Origin: Anianibacter sp965662745
GTDB lineage: Bacteria > Pseudomonadota > Alphaproteobacteria > Rhodobacterales > Rhodobacteraceae
Length of the DNA: 64,000 bases
Reading direction: 5' to 3'
Assembly: GCA_965662745.1 (NCBI GenBank)
Contig: CBFIJK010000007.1
Coordinates: 14,801-78,800, forward strand
Below, piece by piece: positions 33,377 to 41,719 of the stretch. Position 1 is the stretch's first letter; each line of letters opens with the position of its first letter. Made by a program: the position numbers and the translations under genes. The notes under the pieces were generated by a model that had not been told where the DNA came from, ran no database searches, and worked only from the letters and a program-made list of their open reading frames with translations.

Positions 33377-34660
33377 ATGAGCGACTATGGTTTCGACACG
33401 CTGCAGGTTCACGCCGGTGCACGGCCCGATCCGGCCACGGGTGCCCGACAGGTGCCCATTTACCAGACGACGGCTTACGTGTTTCGCGATGCCGATCACG
33501 CGGCGGCTTTGTTCAACCTTCAGGAAGTCGGGTATATCTATTCGCGCCTGACGAACCCCACCGTGGCGGCGCTGCAGGAACGACTGGCAACGCTGGAAGG
33601 CGGACAGGGTGCGGTCTGCTGCTCATCCGGTCACGCAGCGCAGATCATGGCGCTGTTTCCGCTCATGGGCCCTGGCAAGAACATCGTCGCCTCCACCCGG
33701 CTTTACGGCGGCACGGTCACGCAGTTCTCGCAGACCATCAAGCGCTTCGGCTGGTCGGCGACCTTCGTCGATTTCGACGATACGGACGCGGTGAAGGCAG
33801 CGATCGACGACGACACGCGCGCGGTGTTCTGCGAATCCATCGCCAATCCGGGCGGCTATATCACCGATCTCGATGCGATCTCGGCGATTTCGAACGAGGC
33901 CGGCATCCCGCTGATCGTCGACAACACCTCGGCGACCCCCTACCTCTGCCGCCCCATCGAGCATGGCGCGACGCTGGTCGTGCATTCGCTGACAAAGTTC
34001 CTGACGGGCAATGGCACTGTCACCGGAGGCGTCGTGATCGATTCGGGCAATTTCGACTGGTCCGCCTCAGACAAGTTCCCGTCCCTTTCGGCGCCCGAAC
34101 CGGCCTATCACGGGCTAAAGTTTCACGAGACGTTCGGCCCCCTCGCCTTCACCTTTCATGGCATCGCCATCGGCCTGCGCGATCTTGGCATGACGCTGAA
34201 CCCGCAGGCGGCGCATTACACGCTGATGGGGATCGAGACGCTGTCGCTGCGCATGGAGAAACATGTGGCGAATGCCAAGAAGGTCGCTGGCTGGCTTGAA
34301 GGGCATGACGCGGTCGAGGCGGTGACCTATGCTGGTCTGCCCTCTTCGCCGTATCACGGACGGATCGAAAAGATCTGCCCCAAGGGTGCAGGATCGCTGT
34401 TCACGGTGACGCTGAAGGGCGGGTACGACGCCTGCATCAAATTCGTGGATTCGCTCGACCTCTTCAGCCATGTCGCCAATCTTGGCGACACGCGAAGCCT
34501 CGTGATCCATTCCGCGTCGACGACCCATCGCCAGCTGACCGAAGAGCAGCAGGCGGCGGCGGGCGCGGCATCGAACGTGGTTCGGATTTCCATCGGCATC
34601 GAGGATGCGGATGACCTGATCCGTGATCTCGACCAGGCGCTGAAGGCCTCGGCGGGCTGA
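33377..34660 (+). CDS. metY: O-acetylhomoserine aminocarboxypropyltransferase
   Basis: PLP enzyme of 427 residues that makes homocysteine from O-acetylhomoserine and sulfide. Cys/Met metabolism fold: YSRLTNPT (about 55-62), GGQGAVCCSSGHAAQ and the PLP lysine (about K207) in HSLTKFLTGNGT. Length and DTLQVHAGARPD N terminus fit MetY rather than the shorter MetB/MetC. ATG at 33377 has AGGAGGA. I checked the upstream 144 bp for a SAM-II riboswitch, common on alphaproteobacterial sulfhydrylase genes, and saw none; it holds a dispersed repeat instead. Confidence 0.93.
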   Translation: MSDYGFDTLQVHAGARPDPATGARQVPIYQTTAYVFRDADHAAALFNLQEVGYIYSRLTNPTVAALQERLATLEGGQGAVCCSSGHAAQIMALFPLMGPGKNIVASTRLYGGTVTQFSQTIKRFGWSATFVDFDDTDAVKAAIDDDTRAVFCESIANPGGYITDLDAISAISNEAGIPLIVDNTSATPYLCRPIEHGATLVVHSLTKFLTGNGTVTGGVVIDSGNFDWSASDKFPSLSAPEPAYHGLKFHETFGPLAFTFHGIAIGLRDLGMTLNPQAAHYTLMGIETLSLRMEKHVANAKKVAGWLEGHDAVEAVTYAGLPSSPYHGRIEKICPKGAGSLFTVTLKGGYDACIKFVDSLDLFSHVANLGDTRSLVIHSASTTHRQLTEEQQAAAGAASNVVRISIGIEDADDLIRDLDQALKASAG

Positions 34661-34676
34661 TCTGCGCTGCAGCTTT

Positions 34677-34709
34677 GCATCGCCCGGGCGTGTCTGCCCC
34701 GGGCGATGC
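34677..34709 (+). terminator. Terminator-like hairpin after metY
   Basis: GCATCGCCCGGG/CCCGGGCGATGC, a perfect 12 bp stem with a 9 nt loop, 16 bp after the metY stop; no T-run follows. Confidence 0.6.
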
Positions 34710-34772
34710 TCGACACGCGGGCGCAAATCGGGTAGCGAATTCTTCGTTCAAATACCGTCGAAGGCGCGTTTC

Positions 34773-35393
34773 ATGACAGGTCTCCCCCGCTTTGCCCGCG
34801 TGGTTTCCGTTCTGGCATTTACCGTGCTTGCCGCCTGCGGCGGTCCCGCAATGACGACGTCAGAGCGTCCTCCCGTCGCGCGGGCCGAGATCGCAGCGCT
34901 GACCGATGCGATCCTTGCCCTTGGCCCGGATATCGACCCGGTGGAAGCAGCGCGCGCCGCCCGGCGCGCCTATTCGGCGACGGATGAGCTTGCGCTCGCC
35001 TATGAGATCACCGACGGGCCGATCGTTCACAACACCAAGGTGACTATGGGGATCAAGCCGCGGGGCCTGTGCTGGCACTGGGCCGAGGATATGGAAAACG
35101 CGCTGCTGGCCGAGAATTTCCAGACCCTGTCTATGCACCGCGCCATCGCCAATGCCGACAACGCCTTCCGGCTGGAACATTCCACGGCGATCATCAGCGC
35201 AAAGGGCGCGGATATGTTCGACGGGATCGTCCTCGATCCCTGGCGCGAGGGTGGTCGTCTAACCTGGGTGCCCGTGCGCGGCGATGACAAATATAACTGG
35301 CAGCGCCAGCTGGACGTGCTCGAATCCAAGGGCCTCGTGCGCTACGGGCCCGCGCCGCCGGGTGCACGCTCCCGGCGGCTGGCGGTCAACTGA
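34773..35393 (+). CDS. Putative lipoprotein, unknown function
   Basis: A 206-residue protein with a lipoprotein signal: hydrophobic VSVLAFTVLAAC with lipobox LAAC at about residues 19-22. The mature part contains GLCWHWAEDM and HSTAIISAKG and ends in a basic tail. I do not recognise a named family, though similar lipoproteins appear common in Rhodobacteraceae. It should sit on the periplasmic face of a membrane. Convergent with the SIMPL gene, only 5 bp apart. Confidence 0.75.
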   Translation: MTGLPRFARVVSVLAFTVLAACGGPAMTTSERPPVARAEIAALTDAILALGPDIDPVEAARAARRAYSATDELALAYEITDGPIVHNTKVTMGIKPRGLCWHWAEDMENALLAENFQTLSMHRAIANADNAFRLEHSTAIISAKGADMFDGIVLDPWREGGRLTWVPVRGDDKYNWQRQLDVLESKGLVRYGPAPPGARSRRLAVN

Positions 35394-35397
35394 CGCC

Positions 35398-36093
35398 TCA
35401 TTCTGGCGAGATGTCCCAGACCACGGTGACTTGTGCCGAGGTCGTGACCTCGCCCCGCGCGACCGGTCCCGAATCGCGCATCATCGCCATTTCGACCATC
35501 GGCGGATCATAGCGGTCCGCCCCGCCTTCGCGGATCGAGGTGATCGCGCCCAGGCTCACGCCCGCGGCCTCGGCGAACAGCTCTGCCTTGCTGCGCGCAT
35601 CGGCGACGGCGGCGCGGCGTGCGTCGGCCAGTGTCGGTTCAGGATCCTGCAGACCAAAGCTGAGGCCGCGAAAGCTGTTGGCGCCGACCGACAGGACGGC
35701 ATCCATCACGACGCCCAGACGGTCGAGATCGCGGACACGGACGCGCAGGGTGGTCGAGGCGGAAAAACCAACGACCTCTTGCGTGACGCGATCCTGGCGC
35801 GTGCGGTCCTCGGCCCAGATCGGCGACAGCGAAAGATCGCTGGTCTGCATGTCGCGGTCTTCCACGCCGCTTTCCAAAAGCGCGGCGATGATCGCATCCG
35901 CACGGTCCGCCGTTTGAGACATCGCGCCAGAGGCGGTTTCCGCCTCGGACACCACGCCAAGGCTGATCGAGGCCATATCCGGCTCGGCGGCGACGCGGCC
36001 CTCGCCCGTCACGGTGATTTGACCGGTCGCCACGCCTTGCGCGAGAGCCGGTCCCGACAGGGCCAGTGCCAAGAGAACTGCGAGGAATCGCAT
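35398..36093 (-). CDS. SIMPL domain (DUF541) exported protein
   Basis: A 231-residue protein with a cleavable signal peptide (MRFLAVLLALALSGPALAQG) and a SIMPL/DUF541 domain: GQITVTGEGRVAAEPDMASIS at the start of the mature part, then DRADAIIAALLESGVEDRDMQT, typical of the family. Periplasmic; E. coli relatives (YggE) lower oxidative stress. No partner is nearby. Confidence 0.88.
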   Translation of the reverse strand: MRFLAVLLALALSGPALAQGVATGQITVTGEGRVAAEPDMASISLGVVSEAETASGAMSQTADRADAIIAALLESGVEDRDMQTSDLSLSPIWAEDRTRQDRVTQEVVGFSASTTLRVRVRDLDRLGVVMDAVLSVGANSFRGLSFGLQDPEPTLADARRAAVADARSKAELFAEAAGVSLGAITSIREGGADRYDPPMVEMAMMRDSGPVARGEVTTSAQVTVVWDISPE

Positions 36094-36252
36094 GTCATGC
36101 TCCTTTTTGGGTTCGATTGAAGCATCGCGCGCAAGATCGCCGGTGCCAAGGGCGCTGTATGCCTTTTCCTTTTATTCGGCAGAGTCTTGCATTAGGGTCT
36201 GCCTGACCCGGAGGCGCCTGCCTCGCATGCTGCATGACCAGATAACCGACCC

Positions 36253-38991
36253 ATGAAGCCGAATTTTGCGCTGAGCCTCAGTTTCGATGGCATTGCCCTG
36301 TATCACCGCGCGGCCTCTGGCTGGTTGACGGTTGGAACGGCGTCGCTTGAAGATCCCGACCTGGAAGAACGCCTGCGCGTCCTGCGGCGGACTGCGGCGG
36401 AACTCGAACCGCGCGGCATTTCCACCAAGCTGCTGATTCCCAATTCAGAGGTTCTCTACCGCGAGATCGACGCGCCGGGGCCCGGCGATCATTCCCGCGC
36501 GCTTCAAGTGCGTCAGGGGCTTGAAGGGCTGACGCCCTACGCGGTGGAAGAACTGGCTTGGGATTACCGGCCCATCGGCGACAAGGCGCATGTGGCCGTT
36601 GTCGCCCGCGAAACCCTGACCGAGGCCGAGGCCTTCGCCACCCAGCACCGGTTCAATCCGTTGTGCTACGTCGCTGTGCCGGACCCGACCTGGTTCTCAG
36701 GAGAGCCCTTTTTCGGGGAAACCACCCACGCCAAGACCTTCCTTGGCCGACGCGACAAGCTGGAACGCGACGATTCTGCGGTGCGGCCATCGGGCAAGAT
36801 CATGCCGCCCGCAGGCGCGGGCGATGACAAGCCGGTCGTCGAGACCAGCGATGTCGATCCTGTCGTCACCTCGCCTCTTCGGACGACCAAGCCCGCTGCG
36901 GTTGATCCGGTCACGCCGCCCGTGAAGGCCGAAGCGCCCGAGGCTTCGAAACCCGAACCAGTGGCTGCGCCAGCGGCACCAAAGCCGGAACCCGCCAAGG
37001 CAAAAGCCGAGGCGAAACCGGCCAAGACGAAATCCGCAGGGCGCGCTGCTTCCGGGCATTCGCTGTTTGATCCCAAGCCCGCCAAGCCAGTCACGCGCCC
37101 CGGCTCTGATGACGGCCTTGAGCCCGATATGGGCAAGGGCATTCCTGCGCCGACGACCTCGGCCCCTGCCCTCGCCGCCTCGGCCAAGGCACCGCCCGTC
37201 GCGCCGGCCTTCTCGTCCCGCCGCAGCGGCGATGGAGCGATCGACGCTAGACCGGCCGAGTCCACGCTCGCCAAGCTGCCGCCACGCATCGGGATCCCCG
37301 CCGAAACCGGCGCCGCCCCGCCGCCCCGCGCCGCTGCGCCCTATACCAATGGCGCCGCCGCCGGCACCCTCTCTGAGGACCCCGAACAACAGGGCCGCCT
37401 TGACGCGCTGGGATCGAAATTCGGTCTCAGCGTTCCCAAGGCCGAGGCCTTCCGCGCCGGTGTCGCGCCGATGCTGGAACGCACCCGCGCCCTTGGCCGC
37501 CGTCTGGGCGAGCGCAAGGCCAAGACCGAAGCGCCCGTCAATAAAGAGGCCGAGGCGCTGACGATCTTCAGCCAGCGCGGCCAGACCCAGAACCGCGGCT
37601 CGGCCAAGACCGGCCTGATGCTGACGCTGATCCTTGTGGCCGTGATGGTGCTCGTCGCGCTCGGCTCACTGTTCATGACGGACAATGGCACCGGCACCGC
37701 GCCGCCCGAAGACATCGCCAGCGCGCAGGACGATCCCGCGCCGATCACCGATGCCGCAGGCCGTCCCGATACCGCCGCTGTCGAGGCGATCGAGCCCGAA
37801 GACGTATTGCCCGACGCCAGCACCGAAGAAGAACTCGCCGCGATCGTGCCGCCCTCGGACATCCAGGTCGACGCACCGGTCGAGGAAGAAATCGCCGCGC
37901 CAGAGCCAGAGCCGGAACCCACCCCGGCCCCCGAGGTCCGCCCGGCCCCGCAGCCCCTGACCGAGGAAATGGCCGAAGCGCGTTATGCCGCCACCGGCAT
38001 CTGGCAGCTCGCCCCGGATCCTATCGCGCCCCCGGCGCGGCCCGACAGCACGCTCGACGATCTTTATGTCGCCTCCATCGACCCGGTCGTCACGTCCGAA
38101 GACGCCTTCGCGCTGAACGAGGTGCCTTCGCGCGCGGGCGATGTCGCCCCGTCCTCTAGCCTTGCGCCGGCCCCCTTCGGCACGACCTTCGACTTCGACG
38201 AACGTGGCCTTGTCACGCCGACGCCCGATGGCGCCCTGTCGCCCGATGGCATCCCGGTCTTTTCCGGCGCGCCCTCTGTTGTGCCTGGTCCGCGCCCGCA
38301 AGGCCTCGCGCCCGAGCAGGACAGCAACGCAGGTCCCACCACCGGCGCGCCCGCGACACCCGAGATCCCCGCGATCCGTCCGCCGCTACGCCCCGAGGGC
38401 CTGATTGAAGGCAACGAGCGCGCGCGCCTTGGCGGCCGGACGCTGACCGAACTTGCCGCCGTGCGCCCCACCCTGCGGCCCGAAACGTTGCAGACCGCCT
38501 CTCTCGAGACCGAGATCGAGGATTTGCCGCCGCCGACCGAGAACGCCGTCGCCGCCTCGATCCTGCCGCGCCAGCGACCGGGCAATTTTGAGCAGGTGGT
38601 AAGCGCAGCGCAGCAAGCGCGCGCCGCATCGCTGGCCGCCGGTCTTGTCGCCCCCTCGGCGGGCAATACGCCAGAGCCGCAAGTCACAAGCACCAGCCCC
38701 GACCCGGTTGAGAACGTCGCCGCCGCTCGTGCGCCATCCCAGCCCGTGGCGGGCGACGTGGCGCGCACCGCGACGGTCGAGAACGCGATCAACCTCGGCC
38801 GCCTGAACCTGATCGGCGTTTATGGCGCGCCGTCTGATCGCCGCGCTTTGATCCGCCTGACCTCGGGCCGCTACGTCAAGGTCAAGGTCGGCGACAGCCT
38901 TGATGGAGGCCAGATCGCCGCCATCGGCGAAAGCGAACTGCGCTACATCAAGAATGGCCGCAACCTGACGCTGGCCCTTCCGCGCGGCTGA
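36253..38991 (+). CDS. Large membrane protein with GspL-like N terminus and PilP/GspC-like C terminus
   Basis: A 912-residue protein of unknown function. Residues 1-165 look like the actin-like cytoplasmic domain of GspL/PilM-type secretion/pilus proteins (IPNSEVLYREIDAPG, ALQVRQGLEGLTPY, VAVVARETL). A Pro/Ala/Lys-rich linker reaches residue 450, then one transmembrane helix (about 452-475: GLMLTLILVAVMVLVALGSL). A very long periplasmic Pro/Glu-rich stretch ends in a 65-residue domain resembling PilP/GspC homology regions (LNLIGVYGAPSDRRALIRL, VGDSLDGGQIAAIG). No other secretion or pilus genes are near. Homology calls are by eye. Such Pro/Ala-rich proteins are sometimes misannotated as translation factor IF-2. 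Confidence 0.75.
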   Translation: MKPNFALSLSFDGIALYHRAASGWLTVGTASLEDPDLEERLRVLRRTAAELEPRGISTKLLIPNSEVLYREIDAPGPGDHSRALQVRQGLEGLTPYAVEELAWDYRPIGDKAHVAVVARETLTEAEAFATQHRFNPLCYVAVPDPTWFSGEPFFGETTHAKTFLGRRDKLERDDSAVRPSGKIMPPAGAGDDKPVVETSDVDPVVTSPLRTTKPAAVDPVTPPVKAEAPEASKPEPVAAPAAPKPEPAKAKAEAKPAKTKSAGRAASGHSLFDPKPAKPVTRPGSDDGLEPDMGKGIPAPTTSAPALAASAKAPPVAPAFSSRRSGDGAIDARPAESTLAKLPPRIGIPAETGAAPPPRAAAPYTNGAAAGTLSEDPEQQGRLDALGSKFGLSVPKAEAFRAGVAPMLERTRALGRRLGERKAKTEAPVNKEAEALTIFSQRGQTQNRGSAKTGLMLTLILVAVMVLVALGSLFMTDNGTGTAPPEDIASAQDDPAPITDAAGRPDTAAVEAIEPEDVLPDASTEEELAAIVPPSDIQVDAPVEEEIAAPEPEPEPTPAPEVRPAPQPLTEEMAEARYAATGIWQLAPDPIAPPARPDSTLDDLYVASIDPVVTSEDAFALNEVPSRAGDVAPSSSLAPAPFGTTFDFDERGLVTPTPDGALSPDGIPVFSGAPSVVPGPRPQGLAPEQDSNAGPTTGAPATPEIPAIRPPLRPEGLIEGNERARLGGRTLTELAAVRPTLRPETLQTASLETEIEDLPPPTENAVAASILPRQRPGNFEQVVSAAQQARAASLAAGLVAPSAGNTPEPQVTSTSPDPVENVAAARAPSQPVAGDVARTATVENAINLGRLNLIGVYGAPSDRRALIRLTSGRYVKVKVGDSLDGGQIAAIGESELRYIKNGRNLTLALPRG

Positions 38992-38999
38992 TCCTCGGC

Positions 39000-39160
39000 C
39001 GAGAGCGCCGCCGCGGGGAAAACACCAGGCCTGACGAAGTGCCCCTGTAGCCCGAGCTTCTGATCGCGGATGAAGATGATCTCAGGACCTCTTTCGCGGC
39101 GACCCACGACATCGCGATCAAGTAATGTCTCGATCAAGGCGACGGCCATGCGCGTGAATT
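39000..39160 (-). pseudogene. Probable remnant of an EAL-domain gene
   Basis: Minus-strand translation gives a segment resembling the C-terminal end of EAL c-di-GMP phosphodiesterases: LIETLLDRDVV, then IIFIRDQKLGLQGHFVRPGV, where the QGxxxxRP pattern is the distinctive part. No EAL catalytic motif or upstream portion exists, because the big membrane-protein gene occupies that DNA. I read it as gene debris; weak similarity could be chance. Confidence 0.35.
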
Positions 39161-39451
39161 GCGACGCCAAACTGACGCACGATTCCGAATTGCTACGCCT
39201 GATGGCCGTGAATGAGCGTGATCCCACGCTCGCCATCGCCTTCCGGGGTCGACCAGGTCTTCATCCATTGCGCAAAGTCGCTTCGGCGGTCAAAGCTGAG
39301 GGACGCCGGTCAGCACCGGGACCGAAAGACATATCCGTCCCTGATGAAGGTCATTCTTGACCAGACCGACGACGCGCCGAACGATCCGAAGGAAATGGAA
39401 CGGTTCGATACCGGCGTGGATGCAGAATATCGCGGTAGGCATGACGAGTAG
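39148..39451 (+). pseudogene. Decayed pyridoxamine-phosphate-oxidase-like gene, frameshifted
   Basis: Two adjoining frames carry the C-terminal part of an MSMEG_1061-type FMN-binding protein. Frame one, from 39148, reads MRVNCDAKLTHDSELLRLMA up to about 39240. The next frame continues with VDQVFIHCAKSLRRSKL and an Asp-rich tail ending at 39451. The family order is 'hinge, NGRA-like strand, HCAK motif, SKLW'. The N-terminal half is missing. A one-base indel near 39235-39245 would join the frames. This fills most of the 566 bp gap after the 912-residue gene. Confidence 0.55.
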
Positions 39452-39516
39452 CGCTGGTCGCCACCGCAGATCTCTCCCACCTCCGAATTCATGCTCGGTC
39501 TGAGACGATACGTGCC

Positions 39517-39546
39517 ATGCTGACGCGCTGCGCATTATGTCAGCAT
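39517..39546. promoter_or_regulatory. Perfect 8 bp inverted repeat, candidate operator
   Basis: ATGCTGAC (39517-39524) and GTCAGCAT (39539-39546) flank a 14 bp spacer, centres 22 bp apart, about two helical turns, and end 11 bp before the next gene's ATG. It looks like a dimeric regulator site; no regulator gene is adjacent. Confidence 0.4.
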
Positions 39547-39557
39547 TGGAGGGAACG

Positions 39558-39842
39558 ATGGATTACACGACCCTTACGAAATGGACGTTGACCGAGTGGA
39601 CCGACGACATGGAAGCCATGGCGCGGGACAAATACGTGCCCATGATCATGTCGGTCGGCGCAACCCGCGTGCGAATGATCCGCACCGGAGAGCTGACCTT
39701 CAGCGTCGTCACCGACTACAAGGACGAGGCCACGGCCAAAGCGGCCACGGCCAAGATCGCGGAAATCCGGTTGGGGGCACGCAGTGAATTTTCAATGACA
39801 ATGGATGATGAAGCGTCCGGATCCGTGTTCGCCGAGGGCTGA
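39558..39842 (+). CDS. Small conserved-looking protein, possible dimeric alpha-beta barrel
   Basis: A 94-residue acidic cytoplasmic protein. ATG at 39558 with TTGGAGGG upstream; an ATG at 39537 is less likely because it lies inside the inverted repeat. The alternation of a predicted helix (EWTDDMEAMARDKY), strands (TFSVVTDY) and another helix (DEATAKAATAKIAEI) recalls ABM/EthD-type ferredoxin-like domains, but no family signature is certain. It lies just after gene debris and is followed by a strong hairpin. Confidence 0.6.
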   Translation: MDYTTLTKWTLTEWTDDMEAMARDKYVPMIMSVGATRVRMIRTGELTFSVVTDYKDEATAKAATAKIAEIRLGARSEFSMTMDDEASGSVFAEG

Positions 39843-39870
39843 CTCGGGCCTTGAGACATCACAAACGCAA

Positions 39871-39900
39871 AAGGGCGCGCCATGATGTTGGCGCGCCCTT
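39871..39900 (-). terminator. Bidirectional-type terminator between the small gene and hppD
   Basis: AAGGGCGCGCC/GGCGCGCCCTT, a perfect 11 bp stem with an 8 nt loop, between convergent genes. On the minus strand CCCTTTTGCGTTTG follows, so it is best as the hppD terminator, and may also serve the plus-strand gene. Confidence 0.75.
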
Positions 39901-39921
39901 CGACTAAGTTCTTTAGACCCG

Positions 39922-41025
39922 CTACTCGGCAGGCACCTCGTCGTATTCACCTTGCGCCATTTCCTCGGCCTCGATGGATTCGAAGAGCGCCTTGAAGTTG
40001 CCCTCGCCAAAGCCGTCATCGCCCTTGCGCTCGATGAACTCGAAGAAGATCGGCCCGATCACGGTTTTCGAGAAGATCTGCAACAGGATCTTCGTCTCAC
40101 CGCCATCGACGACCCCTTCGCCGTCGATCAGGATGCCGTGCTTTTTCATGCGGTCCACAGGCTCTTCATGGCCCTGCACACGATCGAAGCTGAGATCGTA
40201 ATAGGTTTCGGGCGGGCCGGGCATGAAGCGCAGGCCATTTTCATGGATCGCATCGGTCGCGTCATAGATATCGCGCGCGCCGACGGCGATGTGCTGGATA
40301 CCCTCGCCATTGTATTTCTTGAGGTAATTGACGATCTGCCCGGTTTCACCCCGGTCCTCGTTGATCGGGATGCGGATACGCCCGCAAGGCGAGGTGAGCG
40401 CGCGACTGAGAAGGCCGGTATACTTGCCCGCGATGTCGAAGAACCGGATTTCGCGGAAATTGAACAGGTCGCCGTAGAAGCGGAACCACTTATCCATGTT
40501 CCCCTTGAAAACGTTGTGGGTCAGGTGATCGAGATAGTAGAACCCGACGCCCTGCGGGTGCGCCGTGTCGATCCAGTCGAATTCGGCGTTGTAGGGCGAG
40601 GTCTCGTAATACTCCTCGATGAAGTAGATGAGCGAGCCGCCAATCCCCTTGATCGCAGGCACGTCCATCGTCTTGTCCGCGCCGGTATATTCTTCGGCGC
40701 CCTTCGAGACGGCATGTTCCAACGCGTGCTGCGCATCAACCACGCGCCAAGCCATCGACGGCGCGCAGGGGCCATGCTCTTCCACGAATTTCGCGGCAAA
40801 GCTGCCGGGTTCGGCGTTCAGGACGTAGGTGATGTCGCCCTGCTGCCAAAGCTCGATCGCCTTGGTCCTGTGGTTGGCGACATGGGTGTAGCCCATCTTG
40901 GCGAAGAGATCGCGCAGGTCTTGCGGGTCAGGATGAGCGAATTCGACGAACTCGAAACCGTCGGTGCCGGCGGGGTTCTCTTCGCTGATCGTCGCTTTCG
41001 GGGCGTCGTGAGGGAACGGACCCAT
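39922..41025 (-). CDS. hppD: 4-hydroxyphenylpyruvate dioxygenase
   Basis: Fe(II) enzyme of tyrosine breakdown that turns 4-hydroxyphenylpyruvate into homogentisate; 367 residues. The 2-His-1-carboxylate ligands are visible: His in YYLDHLTHNVFKGN (about 172), His in GIQHIAVGARD (about 252), Glu in IFFEFIERKGD (about 332). Two vicinal-oxygen-chelate halves are present. An AsnC-type regulator is divergent, 120 bp away, as in related genomes. No hmgA or maiA is in the window. Confidence 0.95.
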   Translation of the reverse strand: MGPFPHDAPKATISEENPAGTDGFEFVEFAHPDPQDLRDLFAKMGYTHVANHRTKAIELWQQGDITYVLNAEPGSFAAKFVEEHGPCAPSMAWRVVDAQHALEHAVSKGAEEYTGADKTMDVPAIKGIGGSLIYFIEEYYETSPYNAEFDWIDTAHPQGVGFYYLDHLTHNVFKGNMDKWFRFYGDLFNFREIRFFDIAGKYTGLLSRALTSPCGRIRIPINEDRGETGQIVNYLKKYNGEGIQHIAVGARDIYDATDAIHENGLRFMPGPPETYYDLSFDRVQGHEEPVDRMKKHGILIDGEGVVDGGETKILLQIFSKTVIGPIFFEFIERKGDDGFGEGNFKALFESIEAEEMAQGEYDEVPAE

Positions 41026-41043
41026 GATATTTCCTCCGATGTC

Positions 41044-41056
41044 TGGAATTTATCCA
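41044..41056. promoter_or_regulatory. Candidate operator in hppD/asnC-type intergenic region
   Basis: TGGA-ATTTA-TCCA, a short inverted repeat with AT-rich centre, 19 bp from the hppD start. AsnC/Lrp proteins often bind such AT-rich dyads; the assignment is a guess from position. Confidence 0.3.
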
Positions 41057-41145
41057 AACATACCTCGCTGCAGGCCGGAAATGTGCGCATTATTGAGCCG
41101 AAAGAGAGGGTTTATGCGTGACATCTCGCATGATAAGCTACAGCT

Positions 41146-41619
41146 ATGCAGGAACCCCGCATCAAGCTGGACGAGATCGACAAACGCCTTCTGGCCGCTC
41201 TGCAGAATGATGCGCATCTGACCGCCGAGTCGCTGGCAGAGGTCCTGAACCTTTCGGCCAGCCAGGCCGGGCGCAGGCGGCAGCGGCTGGAACAGGCGGG
41301 CTATATCAGCGGCTATTCCGCACGGCTCGACCCTGTCCGCCTCGGGCTTGGCGTTCAGGCCTTCGTACAGGTCCAGATGGCGACCCATGACCCCGCCAAG
41401 GTCCGTACCTTCGCACGCATCGTCGAGACCCGGCCCGAGATCGTCTCGGCCTGGACGCTGACCGGCGACGCCGATTACCTGATGCGCGTCTATTGCCCCG
41501 ATCTCGGCGCGCTGAACGAGCTGATCCACGGCGTTCTTTTGCCCCATCCGGCGGTCGCGCGGGTGCAAAGCCAGATCGTGATGGATCAATTCAAGGCAGA
41601 TGCGCCTTTGCCGACTTGA
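41146..41619 (+). CDS. Lrp/AsnC family transcriptional regulator
   Basis: A 157-residue regulator with an N-terminal helix-turn-helix (LAEVLNLSASQAGRRRQRLEQAGYI, about residues 28-52) and a C-terminal RAM ligand-binding domain (AWTLTGDADYLMRVYCPD). Divergent from hppD, so control of tyrosine/phenylalanine degradation by an aromatic amino acid is likely; this is inferred from gene order. Confidence 0.9.
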   Translation: MQEPRIKLDEIDKRLLAALQNDAHLTAESLAEVLNLSASQAGRRRQRLEQAGYISGYSARLDPVRLGLGVQAFVQVQMATHDPAKVRTFARIVETRPEIVSAWTLTGDADYLMRVYCPDLGALNELIHGVLLPHPAVARVQSQIVMDQFKADAPLPT

Positions 41620-41719
41620 TTAGTGGCAATCGCGCCGAATTGCGTCACATCGCAACGTGCGCGGCTTGTGAAGGTCGCACGCAGCGGGGATGATGGGACC
41701 GCACCCGGCGAGAGGCGAA

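Noticed and set aside
39290..39535. A minus-strand 81-codon frame in the decay zone
   Set aside because: It is antisense to the clearer flavin-protein remnant and has no ribosome binding site or family resemblance.
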